Below, piece after piece: positions 7,836-7,882 of a stretch of 7,882 nucleotides of DNA. This stretch comes from Methanobacteriota archaeon (GTDB lineage Archaea; Thermoplasmatota; Poseidoniia; Poseidoniales; Thalassarchaeaceae): NCBI GenBank assembly GCA_002685415.1, contig NYXO01000006.1, positions 6,888 through 14,769 on the forward strand, given 5' to 3'. The translations under genes and the position numbers were made by a program. Below the pieces are notes generated by a model. The model was not told the origin of the DNA and did no database searches. It saw nothing but the letters and a program-made list of their open reading frames with translations. Position 1 is the stretch's first letter; every line of letters begins with the position of its first letter.

Positions 7836-7882
7836 CTGCGGTTTCACGGCCCGTCAAGTCCAAAGCGGCTACACTAGACCGA

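Noticed and set aside
7804..7882. Minus-strand stretch with GGTCTAGTGTAG and GAGTTCG, briefly suggestive of tRNA D- and T-arms
   Set aside because: No acceptor stem, anticodon stem or proper T-stem pairing can be formed at the right spacing.

Overview
The window carries three genes, all on the minus strand, in the order: giant secreted protease (5', right), 3-hydroxyacyl-CoA dehydrogenase, then a partial secreted protein that runs off the left edge. Coding density is high, with gaps of 50 and 158 bases. I see no RNA gene, mobile element, CRISPR array or tandem DNA repeat. No gene has a Shine-Dalgarno-like sequence before its start. Two of the three have an AT-rich, TATA-like element at a spacing that would give a leaderless or very short leader transcript. 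Together with the protease architecture (S8 catalytic domain, acidic calcium-type loops, Ig-like repeats, many N-glycosylation sequons, one C-terminal membrane helix and an acidic cytoplasmic tail), this points to an archaeon. My best guess is a marine planktonic member of the Thermoplasmatota, such as Marine Group II (Candidatus Poseidoniia). That assignment is inference from style, not from a marker gene.

Layout. 1-524 is the N-terminal 174 codons of an exported protein with a signal peptide and a PPC-like (pre-peptidase C-terminal type) beta domain. 525-682 is intergenic and holds its probable promoter. 683-1537 is a complete short-chain 3-hydroxyacyl-CoA dehydrogenase with every expected catalytic residue. 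1538-1587 is a 50-base gap. 1588-7803 encodes a 2071-residue membrane-anchored subtilisin-family protease. 7804-7882 is upstream sequence with a TATA-like box about 27 bases before the chosen ATG; the protease frame stays open through this stretch to the edge, so a longer N-terminus cannot be fully excluded.

How they fit together. The protease is predicted to hang outside the cell on a single C-terminal helix and to degrade protein or process surface proteins. The partial neighbour is also exported and could be a second surface protein. The dehydrogenase is a cytosolic enzyme of fatty-acid beta-oxidation or related acyl-CoA metabolism. The set fits a heterotroph that uses protein and lipid, but nothing in the sequence shows that the three genes act in one pathway.

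The most notable material is inside the giant protease: an insert of roughly 150 residues with three calcium-type loops between catalytic Asp and His, about 54 sequons confined to the extracellular part, three regularly spaced cysteine pairs in the C-terminal Ig-like repeats, and a conspicuous cytoplasmic tail. I found no convincing evidence of a wholly new system.
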